A DNA stretch of 64,000 nt from Romanomermis culicivorax (Eukaryota > Nematoda > Enoplea > Mermithida > Mermithidae). The position numbers and the translations under genes were made by a program. Positions 48,401-60,400 of this stretch are shown one piece after another. A model generated the notes under the pieces. The model ran no database searches. It had not been told where the DNA came from and saw nothing but the letters and a program-made list of their open reading frames with translations. Positions within the stretch are counted from its first letter, which is position 1, and the number at the start of each line of letters is the position of its first letter. The DNA lies in contig CAWUHX010000131.1 of the NCBI GenBank assembly GCA_963922205.1, positions 558,001 through 622,000 on the forward strand. Reading direction: 5' to 3'.

Positions 48401-51400
48401 GCCATCAGCCATCGGCCGATGTTTTGCCAAAAAATCGGCCGATGGCCGATTGTTTGTCAACTTTTTGTTACAATTAATGCAGGTGCTTATGCTTAAAAAG
48501 CAGATTGTTCACATATATATTTTACAGTTACTTTAGTAAATGCATTATTTTTTGTGAAAATGGTTGTTTTAATGTCTGGCATTTTTGCCCTGTGTTGCCA
48601 TTGATGAACTAAATAACAAGAATTCGACAAGCGATGAATGGGATATTTTAGCTGCGGTGGTAAGAATATAGTTTAATACATGTATAATGTATCCACACCT
48701 TAGATAATTATGTTTTAGCAGCTTGTAAATTTGTTAAAATCTTTTGCAGAAACTGTAAAAATCTATGAATCTAAAAACGCCTGTATTTAGGAAGAAATAG
48801 CCGAAGAAAAGTAAGCTAGATTTTGTGGCTAAATTTTTTTGAAAAGCATAAATTAAAGAATCGTAGATTAAGAAATTTTACGTCACTCAATCTATATTTC
48901 TACTTTCCTGGACTGGTTCATTAAAGGAGGAATTGTCGGGAAAAATGAATCAATATTTTTATAGAAATGATAATCGAGCACACTTTAAACCCATTGAAGA
49001 CAATAGACCTCATGCTTTGGCATCCTTACTAGATCCTCGATTTAAAAAGGATGGATTGAAATTTGAAATATAACACATATTGATCATACATCTCAAAATT
49101 AAATAATTTAGGCTTTCTGTGATCCTCAAGCAGAAGACAAAGCTGAACTAGCTTTGGTTAGAATGGTTGTCGGTCAAAAGCAACAAAATCAATGCTTTTC
49201 TGAAAATATGGTTCAAAAATTTGGATGAATCTTCAAACTCATTCTCCAAACTTTCTCAGTAAGCCACAATTAATACTAATGTAAATAATTCAAGCATTTA
49301 CACAAAACTGACCAATTTCAGGCACTATTTGGCCATTGCAAGTTCATCTGAAGATGAGCTGTAGCCCGAAAAATATGCAACGTCAACATTTGAGCAAGCA
49401 AAAGCCATTGTTTTGGAATAGATTACTAGAATAATGGAAGAAAAATGCTGCAACAAAACCAGAATTAGCTAATGTGAGTCAAAATAGTGTGCAATTGAAA
49501 ATAAGTTTCCTTGTGAAAAAAATTTCTTTAGCTTGCCTTGAAATTTATATCAGCTACAATTGGGTCAGTAGCTAGTGAGTGATCATTTTAAAAAGCAAAA
49601 TATGTTAGAAGTGGAAAAATATCCCGTTTATTGCTGAGATTGGATTCAATAGTGCAAACTGGAAAAAAAGCTGAAGTTGAAGAAGCTTCTTGTGAACTCA
49701 GCAATCAAAGTGAAGGTAGTACAACAGATGCCTTTGTTGATGACAAATTGGATGAATGAAATGTTGTTAATTATTGAATGTTGAAAATATCAGTAGAACT
49801 TGGTGAATAATTCATAATAATTTTGAATTTATTACAGTGTAGCAACTTCAGGTTGCATTTTGTACATGTTACAGCAGATGCATCAGCAATCGGTCATCGG
49901 CCGATGCCATCGGTGACCCTGGCCGATGCATCGGCATCGGCCGATGGAAAATTTTTGGCCATCGGTCCATCACTAATCACCACATACATCATTGCCATTA
50001 GAAAGATTGTTTAGCCATGCATGTCTAATTTATGAACCAAATCGAAACAGAATAAAGGGTGAAACTGCTGAAAAACTATTGTTTGTTAAAATTTATTTGG
50101 TAAAATGCAATTACAAATATTGATAAGTAAATATTGTTGTTGATGAATTGATTTTCCAGAATATAGGTGCTATAAAGTCTCCTATAAACCCGAATAAAAT
50201 TGTCAAAACTATTCGGGTTCGGGTATCTGAGAAGCGTTTTATTCGGGTTCGGTTCGGGTATCCGATATTCGGGTTCGGGTACCCGTTGCATCTCTAGTAC
50301 ATATGCAAGAAAGAATATGTCATTTTTTCATTATAATTTAACTTCGATGATTTTTTTTCGTTGCGCTTTCTGAGGCATTGCGACATATTATAGCAAGACA
50401 CTGGTTTTATATATTCCATTAGTAAAAATTTGCTTTCTACACATGAAACTGTTTGTGCGTATAGAATGGTGAAATTGTTCGAGAATACTAATCAACAAAA
50501 ATCTTACTTTTCAATGGATTTATTGGATACGGAAAATTAGCAATCGACTTGCCATTACCCTTATTGTGAATCGAGTAACAAGTATCGCGATCGCAGCAAC
50601 AAACAGCTGTAAATAAGAAAAGATCAATTCAGAGCATACACGTAGGGGGGAAGTGCTATAGGAACCCCCCCCCCCCAGAAATCGTCGGCCATATGGCTAG
50701 CTATTGGGCAACTCCCCCAGAATCCTATGGCTAGCCATATAGTATTCATAGGACTTTTGGTCGGAAAAATACTGGAAATGTCAATCTTTGAACAAAAAAT
50801 GGTAAAAAAGTAAATTTTCCCGGCGCTTTGCGCCATGAATACATTTTTACGGTTTTTTAAGATAAAAATTACTATTTTTTGAACTGTTTTTCAAACTTTT
50901 TTGATGAAAAATTGAACTTTTTCCCCCAGAGACCCTGCCCTAAAATTTTGGAAAATCAGTGATCCCGGCCCCAAAACAGTCGCCCGACACCCTCCAGACC
51001 TCGGGGCCCTATTACATGTATGATTAAGAGTAATGCAAAGTAATAATCTTGAAAAAACTAGCTCATAAAGACCATACATGTGCGGAGCCCCGACGTCTAG
51101 ATGGATCAAACAACTTTTTTTTGCGGCCAAAGGGTCACTGATTAGGAGAGAGTCCCTGAAGAAAAAAGAGAGTCCCTGAAAAAAACAATTCAATTTTTTC
51201 CCCAAAAAGGTCCGAAAAATAGTTAAAAAATAGTAACTAAAAAACCCATAAAAATGTACTCATGGCGCGAAGCGCGGAGAAAATAGACACTTTTGACTAT
51301 TTTTTTCTTCAAAAATTGACGTTTTTCATCAAAAAATTGAAATTTTTTATGGCACCATATGGTTAGCCATGGGATTGGCAACTCTTGTGGGGATCACGCA

Positions 51401-54400
51401 ATGACTAGCCGTATGACCGAAAATTTATAGGGGGGTTCATGTGGCACTTTCCCCAATTACACGTATATGATAAAGACTAACAAAATTGCTTGAAACCGTT
51501 TCTGGCTAGGCATTTAGCCTATCAGCTTTCTCATTATATTTCATAATGTTCATAAACAGATGTAACACCGACGACAGTCGTATTAGGGGAAAAAGACGCT
51601 TACGTATGCATTCTCGATCCTGAATGCTCAACTGCCAAGCAGTGAGGCGCGGTTCGCTCTTGGCCTGCGACATCGTCAAATTGTTTTGCTCGAAAAATTG
51701 CATATCTTGATGAGATAAATATTTCTGATTAATACCGCAAATCGTCGGCCATCTTTTACTGTTGTCCGAACGGTCGACATTGCAAATTTGCTTTGAGTTG
51801 ACGGGTGCGAAATCTTGCCTCAAGGCTATCGTCGGAACTTTAATAAGAAAAACAATCTCCAATACAAACAACCGCATAGTGGGGACGAAGGGTATTACTC
51901 TTGTCAAAGGCTGGAAGTATATTTTTTATCAAGGAAGAATGGCTAAAAAATCATTAATTCTCATTACTGGCTAGCTGACCTTGGACGCAAATGACTTATT
52001 GATGCGCCTAATTTTTGGAAGTGTCATATTTAGTAGAGTTATGCAGAGTATATAGCATAGTTTTATAAGGCAAATAAACCATTGGTATTTAAATATACGG
52101 ATAAGAACTAAGATTAAGATAAAAATATAATCTCTAAAAATTTCGCCGAGTGCAGGACTTTGAACGGTCGAATGATTTGATGGGTAAAGCCAAAATTGAA
52201 TACGGCATGATTTTTAATCGATAGAAAAGACAGAATGTAGTAAGTTGAAGAAGCACAAGGCACAAAAACAGATGCAGAGAAAAAGTAGTTCTACGAGAAA
52301 ATGGATGCGAAAACGTGATTGCGTGAAACTTTATCCAAATGTCTGAGAACCAAAAAGTAACTAACTAATCATCCCGAAATTCTCATAGTTTGGTCCTCTA
52401 GATATATTTCCGACCTTGGACGCCGTCTGCTCTAGTCTGTAGATTTTTTACGTGACTCTAAATCTCAAACTGCGACAAACTTTAAATGCTTAATAAATTC
52501 TTGACTCGTACTTGATTTTTCGAACAGGAAAAATATTGTCTTGCGTCATGAAATCTACTTACGTCTTTCGGCAAATTGATAGGCAGGCGAGTCTAATTGA
52601 GCAATATCCGTTTCCAGAGAAGCTTGCATCATGGATTTTCCACATACAGTTTGACTTTCGACGATATTGTAACACGAATCTATAAAAAATAAAATGGATA
52701 GTAAGAAGACGAACAAGTAGAAATTTCAACAAAATACCAAGAATACGGTCTTTGATGCACGTAATTCATATTATACATTATACAGTAGAAATGATTGGTT
52801 TATTGGATGAGATACCAACTAGAATTAGGGCAAAATGACCTTAATAAAAAAAGAAAAAGTTTACGCTTCGATCTTAGATTAGACAACCTCTGGGTCTGGA
52901 ATGAGGGAAATAGCTGGTTATCGAAGAACAAAACTAAATAAGGTTCGCTTGAAAAAATGCAGACATTTACAAATTTTGTTAAAAAGAGATAGAAATAATC
53001 GCTTTCTAAAGCTGTAACGCGCAGAGGACAATAAAAAAATTTACAACACTAATCTGCTATGAGACAAAGCCACCTACATGATCAATGATTTTGATACAAT
53101 CCTAATTTATGACACGAGCGCTAAACTGAATTCGTGCTTAATACTTTCGATCTTTCCATCTACAATTTTTATTCTTTTATAAAGGATGAAATTTAAAAGT
53201 TTGCCAAACATATTTTGGAACCAGTGTTTTTTTTGTACTCGGTCCATTTGTACTGGTACAAACGACCTCTCAAAAACCGTTTGTACTCCAAAATTTGCGA
53301 AAAATTGCTATAAAGAGCATTCATTGTTATAAAATGCAACAAACATGCTGTGAAATACGTTGGCTATTTTCACGAGACACATAGGAAGGCTACGAATTCA
53401 GACACATAAAACACTTGATCATGAGACACAGAACATGCACTAGTGAAATACTCCACAAAAAGCTTTTATTATGCTATAGCTGCTAGTACGTCGTTATCGA
53501 TGGGGACGCCTAACAAACAAGTCCATTATTGATATTGATGGCTGTTGAGTGACAAAAATTTTTTTTGTCCTAAAATTTTTGTTTGTACCAGTACAAACGA
53601 AGCCAAAATTTTCGTTTGTACTCTGGATCATTTTGTTTGTAAAGTACAAATAAAAAAACTGTTTGGAACCAACAAATTTCGTGGCGACCTGATTGAGGTT
53701 TTAGTCAACTAATGTTTATTTTATGATATATTTTTAATGTGAATTTGCCGTCGTATTTCTGCTAATCAAAATATCAAGAATGACAGTTTCCACTTTAAAT
53801 TAGTATGGGCTACAAACTAAATATTTTTACTGGCATTGGTCTATAGAGTTCAGTAAGAAAGTCTTCAGGACATTTTGTCTGGCATATGCTAATATCAAGA
53901 CAAAATCTTACTTGAACTAGAATCGATCGTAACAGCCGGTACTTTACACGTCGATTTGTAAAACGACAAGTATGATAAGCTAGTTTGCGTTTGCGCCACA
54001 TTCGACAAAGTTTTCATAGACGAGCTTTTCTGGTACGGTCGATTACTATCGACCACCATCGACGGCTCACCGCTTGCGATTCGAGTATTGGTCGTTGTCG
54101 GAGTCACTGCTATAGGCGCAAATTTTCCTGTGAACACGTCCAAAGTTTTTTGTCGTAATTCGGCTACGGTAAATTTTGAACGTGGTAAAACGTTATTTCC
54201 AGCGTTGGCAGAATAGCGAATTGCGGCCGTATTCGACGACAGATTGTCGACCGAAACTTTGGAGTTCAAAGTTGTTGAGGATTGGCCCAAGTTTTCCTGC
54301 GAGATGATTTTTAAGGGTTCTGAGAAGGCGGTGGACACTTTTCGCGAATTGATGCCATAACTGGGCGAGTCGTTATCGACAGAATCATCTGAAAGAGAAC

Positions 54401-57400
54401 TAACAATGACCGAATCCATATATAACCGTCAAAACGTCTCCCAGAACGTTCAGATTGTATAACGCCGAAAAATGATATAAATTTTTTCGACCTCAATCGG
54501 ATAAGGACATTCGCAGCGCAGACAACCCCATGGGGAGGGGTATGAGGGGGGTATTACCCCTACCTAAAGTCCTTAAAATTGATCACTGGTTGCCTAATTT
54601 TGAGACAAAATGACGCGTTTAGTGGACATTTAGGCTACACTATCCCCGAAAATTTTGAATTTTACCCCTACCTGGAATATTTGACCTTGGGGACCTCTGT
54701 CGCAGCGTATTGTAAAAAATCGCCCATTTAAAAAAGCAGTGTCAGAACTAAACAGTGTTTTGTCGCAGTGCAAAGATTTAGATGGCCGTAAGTAAATTTT
54801 CGGTACCGGCAGGGCTTTTTCCGTACCGGTCAATCCAAACCGCACGGAAATGGAATGGGCTTATCCAGTCCGCAATAATTCTTCTCATGAAGATTTGAAT
54901 TCTTGAAGCCCCACACTTCCCACTCCAGACGTGAAAAGCCTTTATTTGAACCTCACGACAACTCATCATGCCATAGTCTATCTTTTCTAAATGAGCCTAG
55001 GAAAGAAAGAGGGTGCTCATACAAGTAATAAACAAACTTTGTATGCGACCGCCTTTTTTCTCAGATTGTGTAGCACTTACACAGGACTACAACTTCAAAA
55101 ATGAAAATCTTAGCTTTGTGATGCATGGTTATCACTATCCTATGAATCTAGTCGCATTTTTGGATTACGAAGCACATTCGAATATAATGTAGGATAATAA
55201 ATTCCCAGACACTTATCTAGATTTTTAAAATTAGACGTCTAGCATTGACCATTCCGCAGGGTAAAAATTGCATCCCAATTTCATAATTCCTAGGTAAAAA
55301 TTAATACGAAATTAAGGTTTATTGATATAAAATTCATTGATTTGACAATTGATCATTCGATTCGAGAACACTGGCGTTAAAGAAGCCTATTAACTCAACT
55401 TGTTACATTGAATCTGTATGCTCAGAATTTCAGTCAAGGGAACTAAAGTCTGTTAGTTTCTTGCAAAATGCAATGCTGCCAAATTGACAAATTACAATTA
55501 AATCCATAGAGCCAGGATTTTTCATTGGTCATTTTAGGGGCCTCGGCCCCTAAAAAATTTGGAAATGGCTGCTAAAATTTTAGGTCTAGGAGCCGTTTTG
55601 GCCCCTAAAATTTTGACGTATTTGTTTATGTCTTGTGAATGATAGTTATTTTCATTCAATTTTAGATTTAAAGTAGTGTTTTACAGGCTCTAAAATCTTA
55701 AAACACCGAGAATTTTCCGGCGCTTCGCGCCGAATTCCATTTTATAATTTTTCGGATTAGTCTATCCACTGTTTTTCTACAAATCAAACTTTTTGGGAAA
55801 AAAATATTCGAAAAAGAAAAAAATGTGAGAGTTCGAGAAGGAAAAATCAGTTCTGGTGCATTTAAGAGGTAATCTCAATTTTTTCAATTTTTTTGTCACT
55901 ATAATTTTAAAAAAGGAGCCGAGTTTGAATTCATAATAAAAATGGAGGTGATTTTCATAATTTTTATGTTTAATTTGAATTCGTTCCATCTCATGAAAGT
56001 ATCAATATATTTTTTAATCTGTAAAATGATATATACATGTTTTCGAGCCTTATGTTTATTGAATAAGTTATGCTTAAATTGATTTTTCAGCATTTTAGAG
56101 TGTCAGAATCTAAAAAAAATTTCGTTGTTTAGCGCCGGAAAGATTTAGGAAATAACAGAAGAATAAGAACAGAAGCTACATTTTCAAGACCCTATACTTC
56201 TGTCCGGTGTCAGAAGGAAATGAACAAGTGCTATATTGGAAGAAGGCTTGTGCAAAAATAAACGAAAAATCAGAACATTTTGAGACTATCATGCAAGTTC
56301 ATGTAACATGAACGGACTTTCTTTATGCCATTGTTTTTTTCTGCACAGTGCAGACTTTTTAGGCTTCGTGCAGATTTTTTTTGTGATTTCTGCACTGGTG
56401 CAGAATTTTTTGAGTCATTTGTTTGATCACTTACATTCTCCTATAATGTGCCAATCATCGATTCCGAAGTTTTAAAATCAATTATTATTCCTATTTTAAG
56501 ACTTTAAAATGTCATGTAAAAAATTCGTTTAAATTTACATTAAATTACACATTTAATTTGCTTTTTTCCTATATTCACTATTGTTGCGTTGTAACAGGCA
56601 GTGTTTTTCCCCAAATCGTGCTTTTTGGAGAAAAATTCGGAAAAGGGAAAAAATTTGGGGCTCTTTCCTTATTTGGGGAAAAAAATTTTGAGGATCGGCT
56701 ATAGAAAAGATGCGTTTTTGTGCATTTTAGAAAAATTTTCCGGCGAGAACATTAATAATCATTATGTACCAAGCTCAGGCGCAGCTTTTAGCATGTCTAC
56801 CTTCACTTATCACTTAATCTATAATAGTTTTCATCATCTTAAACGTATTATCTCAGGTTTTAATTAGTAGTCTTCAATATTTTATCTTGATATTTAATGA
56901 AGATTCACATTTTTTCAAAACGCCACGTCTCGAAAATTTTTGAAGTGATTATTCCTTTTTTAACGTAAAATCAACGCAAAAGCTTCATGGAAAAAGATTT
57001 CGGAAATTTCTACTCTTCTTACTCATATCTTTTGGGCCATGTTCGTGAGAGTTTACGAATAAATTGCTGGTTTTAAAATTTTTCAAGTAATAAACTTCTA
57101 GAAATTACGACTTTTGAACACAAAATTCGAATCTAATTCTTGAAATAAATGTTCGGAAGATTGATTTTCTAGCATCGTAGAATGTCAATGTCAAAAAAAT
57201 TTTCACGGCGCTTCGCACCGGAAAGATTAATATCTTTTTTGGGCTCTCACTTGTCATCACAGAGGACTTAACCGTCGATTTCTCATGTAAGTCAAAGTCA
57301 TTATGCTCTTGGATAGTTTGCTTGAAAATTTGTTCCACATTGCTTGTAGATTAGAATTCGATCAAACTAGGTATAAAATTTCAATTTTTTCTCAATTTTA

Positions 57401-60400
57401 ATGAATTAACGGCTTTAAAAACACCAGATGGTTTGAAAAAGCTCAAAAACACTTAAATAAATCGTCTATGAACATTTTAAAGCGAAAAACGACATGGGAA
57501 AATGGGGGAAATAATTTTTGACCCCTTTCGTCATTTGGGGAAAAGGCCCGGGAAAAAACAGTGGTAACAGGAGAAAATCGCAGCGCAAAAACTTTTTTTG
57601 GCTTTTCTGCCCTGCGCAGAAAAAACACTGCATTATGCACACTAAATAATTTTCTGGCCGTGCAAAAACTTTTTTGGGGCATTCTTTGTGCGAAAAGCCG
57701 AAATTTTTGATCGAGAACTTGTCGAAATTTTGGATTTTTATACGCAGGAAATCGATAAAAAGGTGAATTTTTCGGTCTTATGCAAGTTGAAATGCTAAAA
57801 TTGTATGACGCGTTAGCATAATTTACGTCTTTTTCGTCACAATTGAGGTCGTTAAGTTTACTCGTCTCATTGTACTTTTGTTGAATGTCAATACTATGCT
57901 TGACCTATTTCTTCATTTTCCATTAAAGTTATTTTTAAGTTCCTAAAATTATTCAGAACACTCGAAAGATCTGGAATTTTGAGTACACTTATTTTTTCTT
58001 ACGGCAGCGGTCAATTAATCGATGTAGGAAGAAACGTAAGGGCATCAGTGTTAGCAGATTTAACAGTATCCAAACAGAGAAGAATTCATTCTCAGCATAT
58101 GAAAAAAATTCGTCTGAATGAACTACAGTAATTGCTATGATATTTTGAACTTATTTTTCTTTGGGACAGAAAACAAAATTTGTTCAATGCAGATACCTTT
58201 TTAGCCATTTCTGCACGGTGCAGATGGAGGCGTGAAGAAAAAAACTTGATAAGATAAAGAAAATTCAACGGCATCTCCCAAATACAGCGAAACACACAAC
58301 AGCCAAACTCAAAATAGCGAAACTCAAAACAGCGTTTCTCAATACAGCGAAGTGTCAAAACAGCGATTCTCAAAAGAACGAATCTCGATACAGCGAATAG
58401 TAAAAAGTTTTATGCATTACACACAGATAACTTTTATAGTAAATATGTAAATTAGGTATATTGGAATCGTATTTGAGAGTTTAGATAGTCCATTTTTAGT
58501 TGCATTTGGCCATCTAAATTTTACATGCTTTTATGCTGCAGTTGCGGTAGGTATGCACGAACGGATAATTCCAAAATTACAAAAAATATCTGTCAGAAAA
58601 ATATTTTTTCAAAACGTTTGAAAGAAAACAAAAACAAAAAATTATGTGGATTTCCAATTAAAATTATGTATGTATGTATGTAGTATGGAGCTTAATTGCA
58701 AAAAAAATAAATTAATGAAATAAATGAAATAAAATGAAATGAATAAAATAACTAAGCAGTAAAGGCAGAACAAAAAACAAATAATAAGGAAACGAAAAGT
58801 AAAATAATGTAATAAAAAGTAGGTAAATGATAGAACAAAAATACACGACCTGAAAAAATGAAACAAAAGAACAAAAAGTGGCTGAAAATAAGAAGAATAT
58901 AAAAGGAGATGAGTCAATAAAGGAAAAAAGAAAGAAAAAACATGCATGAATAAACAGCTGTAATGTCGTGAAAAAAGATGATATAAAGTCATAATATCAG
59001 AAATCTGGCAATGGTGCCAAATGTGTGACAACCAGCATCCACTAGATCAAAATGGAGGACCAAATAGGCATGTACCAAACCGTCTACCCCGCCCAATCTC
59101 CATTCTAAAGATAACTTATTTGTAAATTTGCTATTTTGAGAATCGGTGTATTGAGACTTCGCTGTTTTGAGACTTCGCTGTATTGAGACTTCGCTGTTTT
59201 GAGAAACGCTCTTTTGAGTTCCGCTATTTTGAGTTTGGCTGTTGTATGTTTCGCTGTATTGGGGACACGCCGTTGAATTTTCTTCATCTTGTGCAAGTTT
59301 TTTTTCTTCACGCCTCCATCTGCACCGCCAAAATTTTCCGACATGACTAGGTTTCCCAGAAAAAGAGAAAAAATCACCTGACAATCCCAGGTTTCACAGA
59401 TTGTGTATGAATCCTGCTTTTTTAGAAAAACTTTCGTTTTATTATTATTTTCTGAAGCGTTTTATACAATTTCAAATGGGAACAAAATAGTAATACTATT
59501 TTTTGTACGACAACACTATTTTCGGCGTTATTTAAACACTATAAAGTCAGCTCTTTACAACATAGTTAATGCTGATATTAAATGTTATGGAAGAAAATAC
59601 CTTTATTATTACAGAGATATTTTGAATATTAGCTAGTTTTGCTACATTCTTTATGTACAGAAAAAATTTACCAGCGCATAACTTTTTTCACTGCGCAAAT
59701 GTGAGACAAGGAGTCTACATATTGTGCGCTTCATTGTATTCAATCTAGAGTCATGCAAAATTTTGTACACTTAACAATTCTTAGTGAATAGGAGCCTAGC
59801 TCTCTGAACAATATTCCTAATATGAAATCTGAACAAAACTTAAAAACATTCGAAATAGCGCTCATCAAATAAGAAAACTATATAAAAATACCTTTTGTTT
59901 CACATTCAAACTGGCATGTGTGCGACCGCATTTGGAGGATTATTATTTCAATTGTAATAAAAAATCCTAACTTTATTATAAATTTTATATTCGACAAAAA
60001 TTCTATCAAAAAAGTGCCCCCGGTTGAAAAATACTGATTAAATCGGTTAATGGGAAACCCTGTATCCTCAATCCCTGAACTCATTGTTCAATTTTTTGAA
60101 AAGGCATTCGATCAGTCAAAATATAAATTCAAAATTTGATGACTGCAAGCGAGAATAATTACCCAATTTATCGATCGTACATGTTGTGCAAACGGAGTGA
60201 CCGTCTTCGCTAAATGCCTGCAAAGTTCTATCGGATGCCGTAACACTTTCAACGTTAACAGTCGACAGATTCGTGACGCTTAAAACAAAATCGTTGTCGA
60301 TAATCTGATCTAGGATTACCGTTCCATCTTTAGTCGGCGCTAAGGTTCTGACGACGACTAAATGAGTCCCTGATTCGTCGGCTTCTTCTGTATTATCGAC

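Larger units (their letters stand above)
46948..50296. mobile_element. Outer hAT element (non-autonomous), hosting two others
   Basis: Its TIRs are TAGGGATACAACGGGTA and TAGAGATGCAACGGGTA (15 of 17 match). The 8-bp target duplication GTACATAT is perfect on both sides (46940-46947 and 50297-50304). Subterminal TTCGGGTTCGGGTA repeats occur at both ends. Without its inserts it is about 940 bp and has no transposase. hAT assignment rests on the 8-bp duplication and TIR form. Confidence 0.9.
45683..50507 (-). other. Expanded-like intron 10 with nested hAT elements
   Basis: A 4.8-kb intron, most of which is the nest of three hAT elements at 46948-50296. The remaining flanks show no exon. Confidence 0.7.
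54389..60162 (-). other. Expanded-like intron 6, 5.8 kb, rich in mobile DNA
   Basis: The largest intron. It contains MITE copy 1 (54531-54698), the hAT at 56599-57562, a fold-back of about 1.1 kb (58206-59325), and CTGCACNGTGCAG-type motifs near 56340-56410 and 57600-57690. No exon is supported; long frames near 58.6-59.0 kb are simple AT-rich sequence. Confidence 0.65.

Noticed and set aside
58642-59031. Minus-strand hydrophobic 129-codon frame resembling a membrane protein
   Set aside because: The Phe/Leu/Ile/Ser-rich translation comes from AT-rich low-complexity DNA inside the fold-back element.
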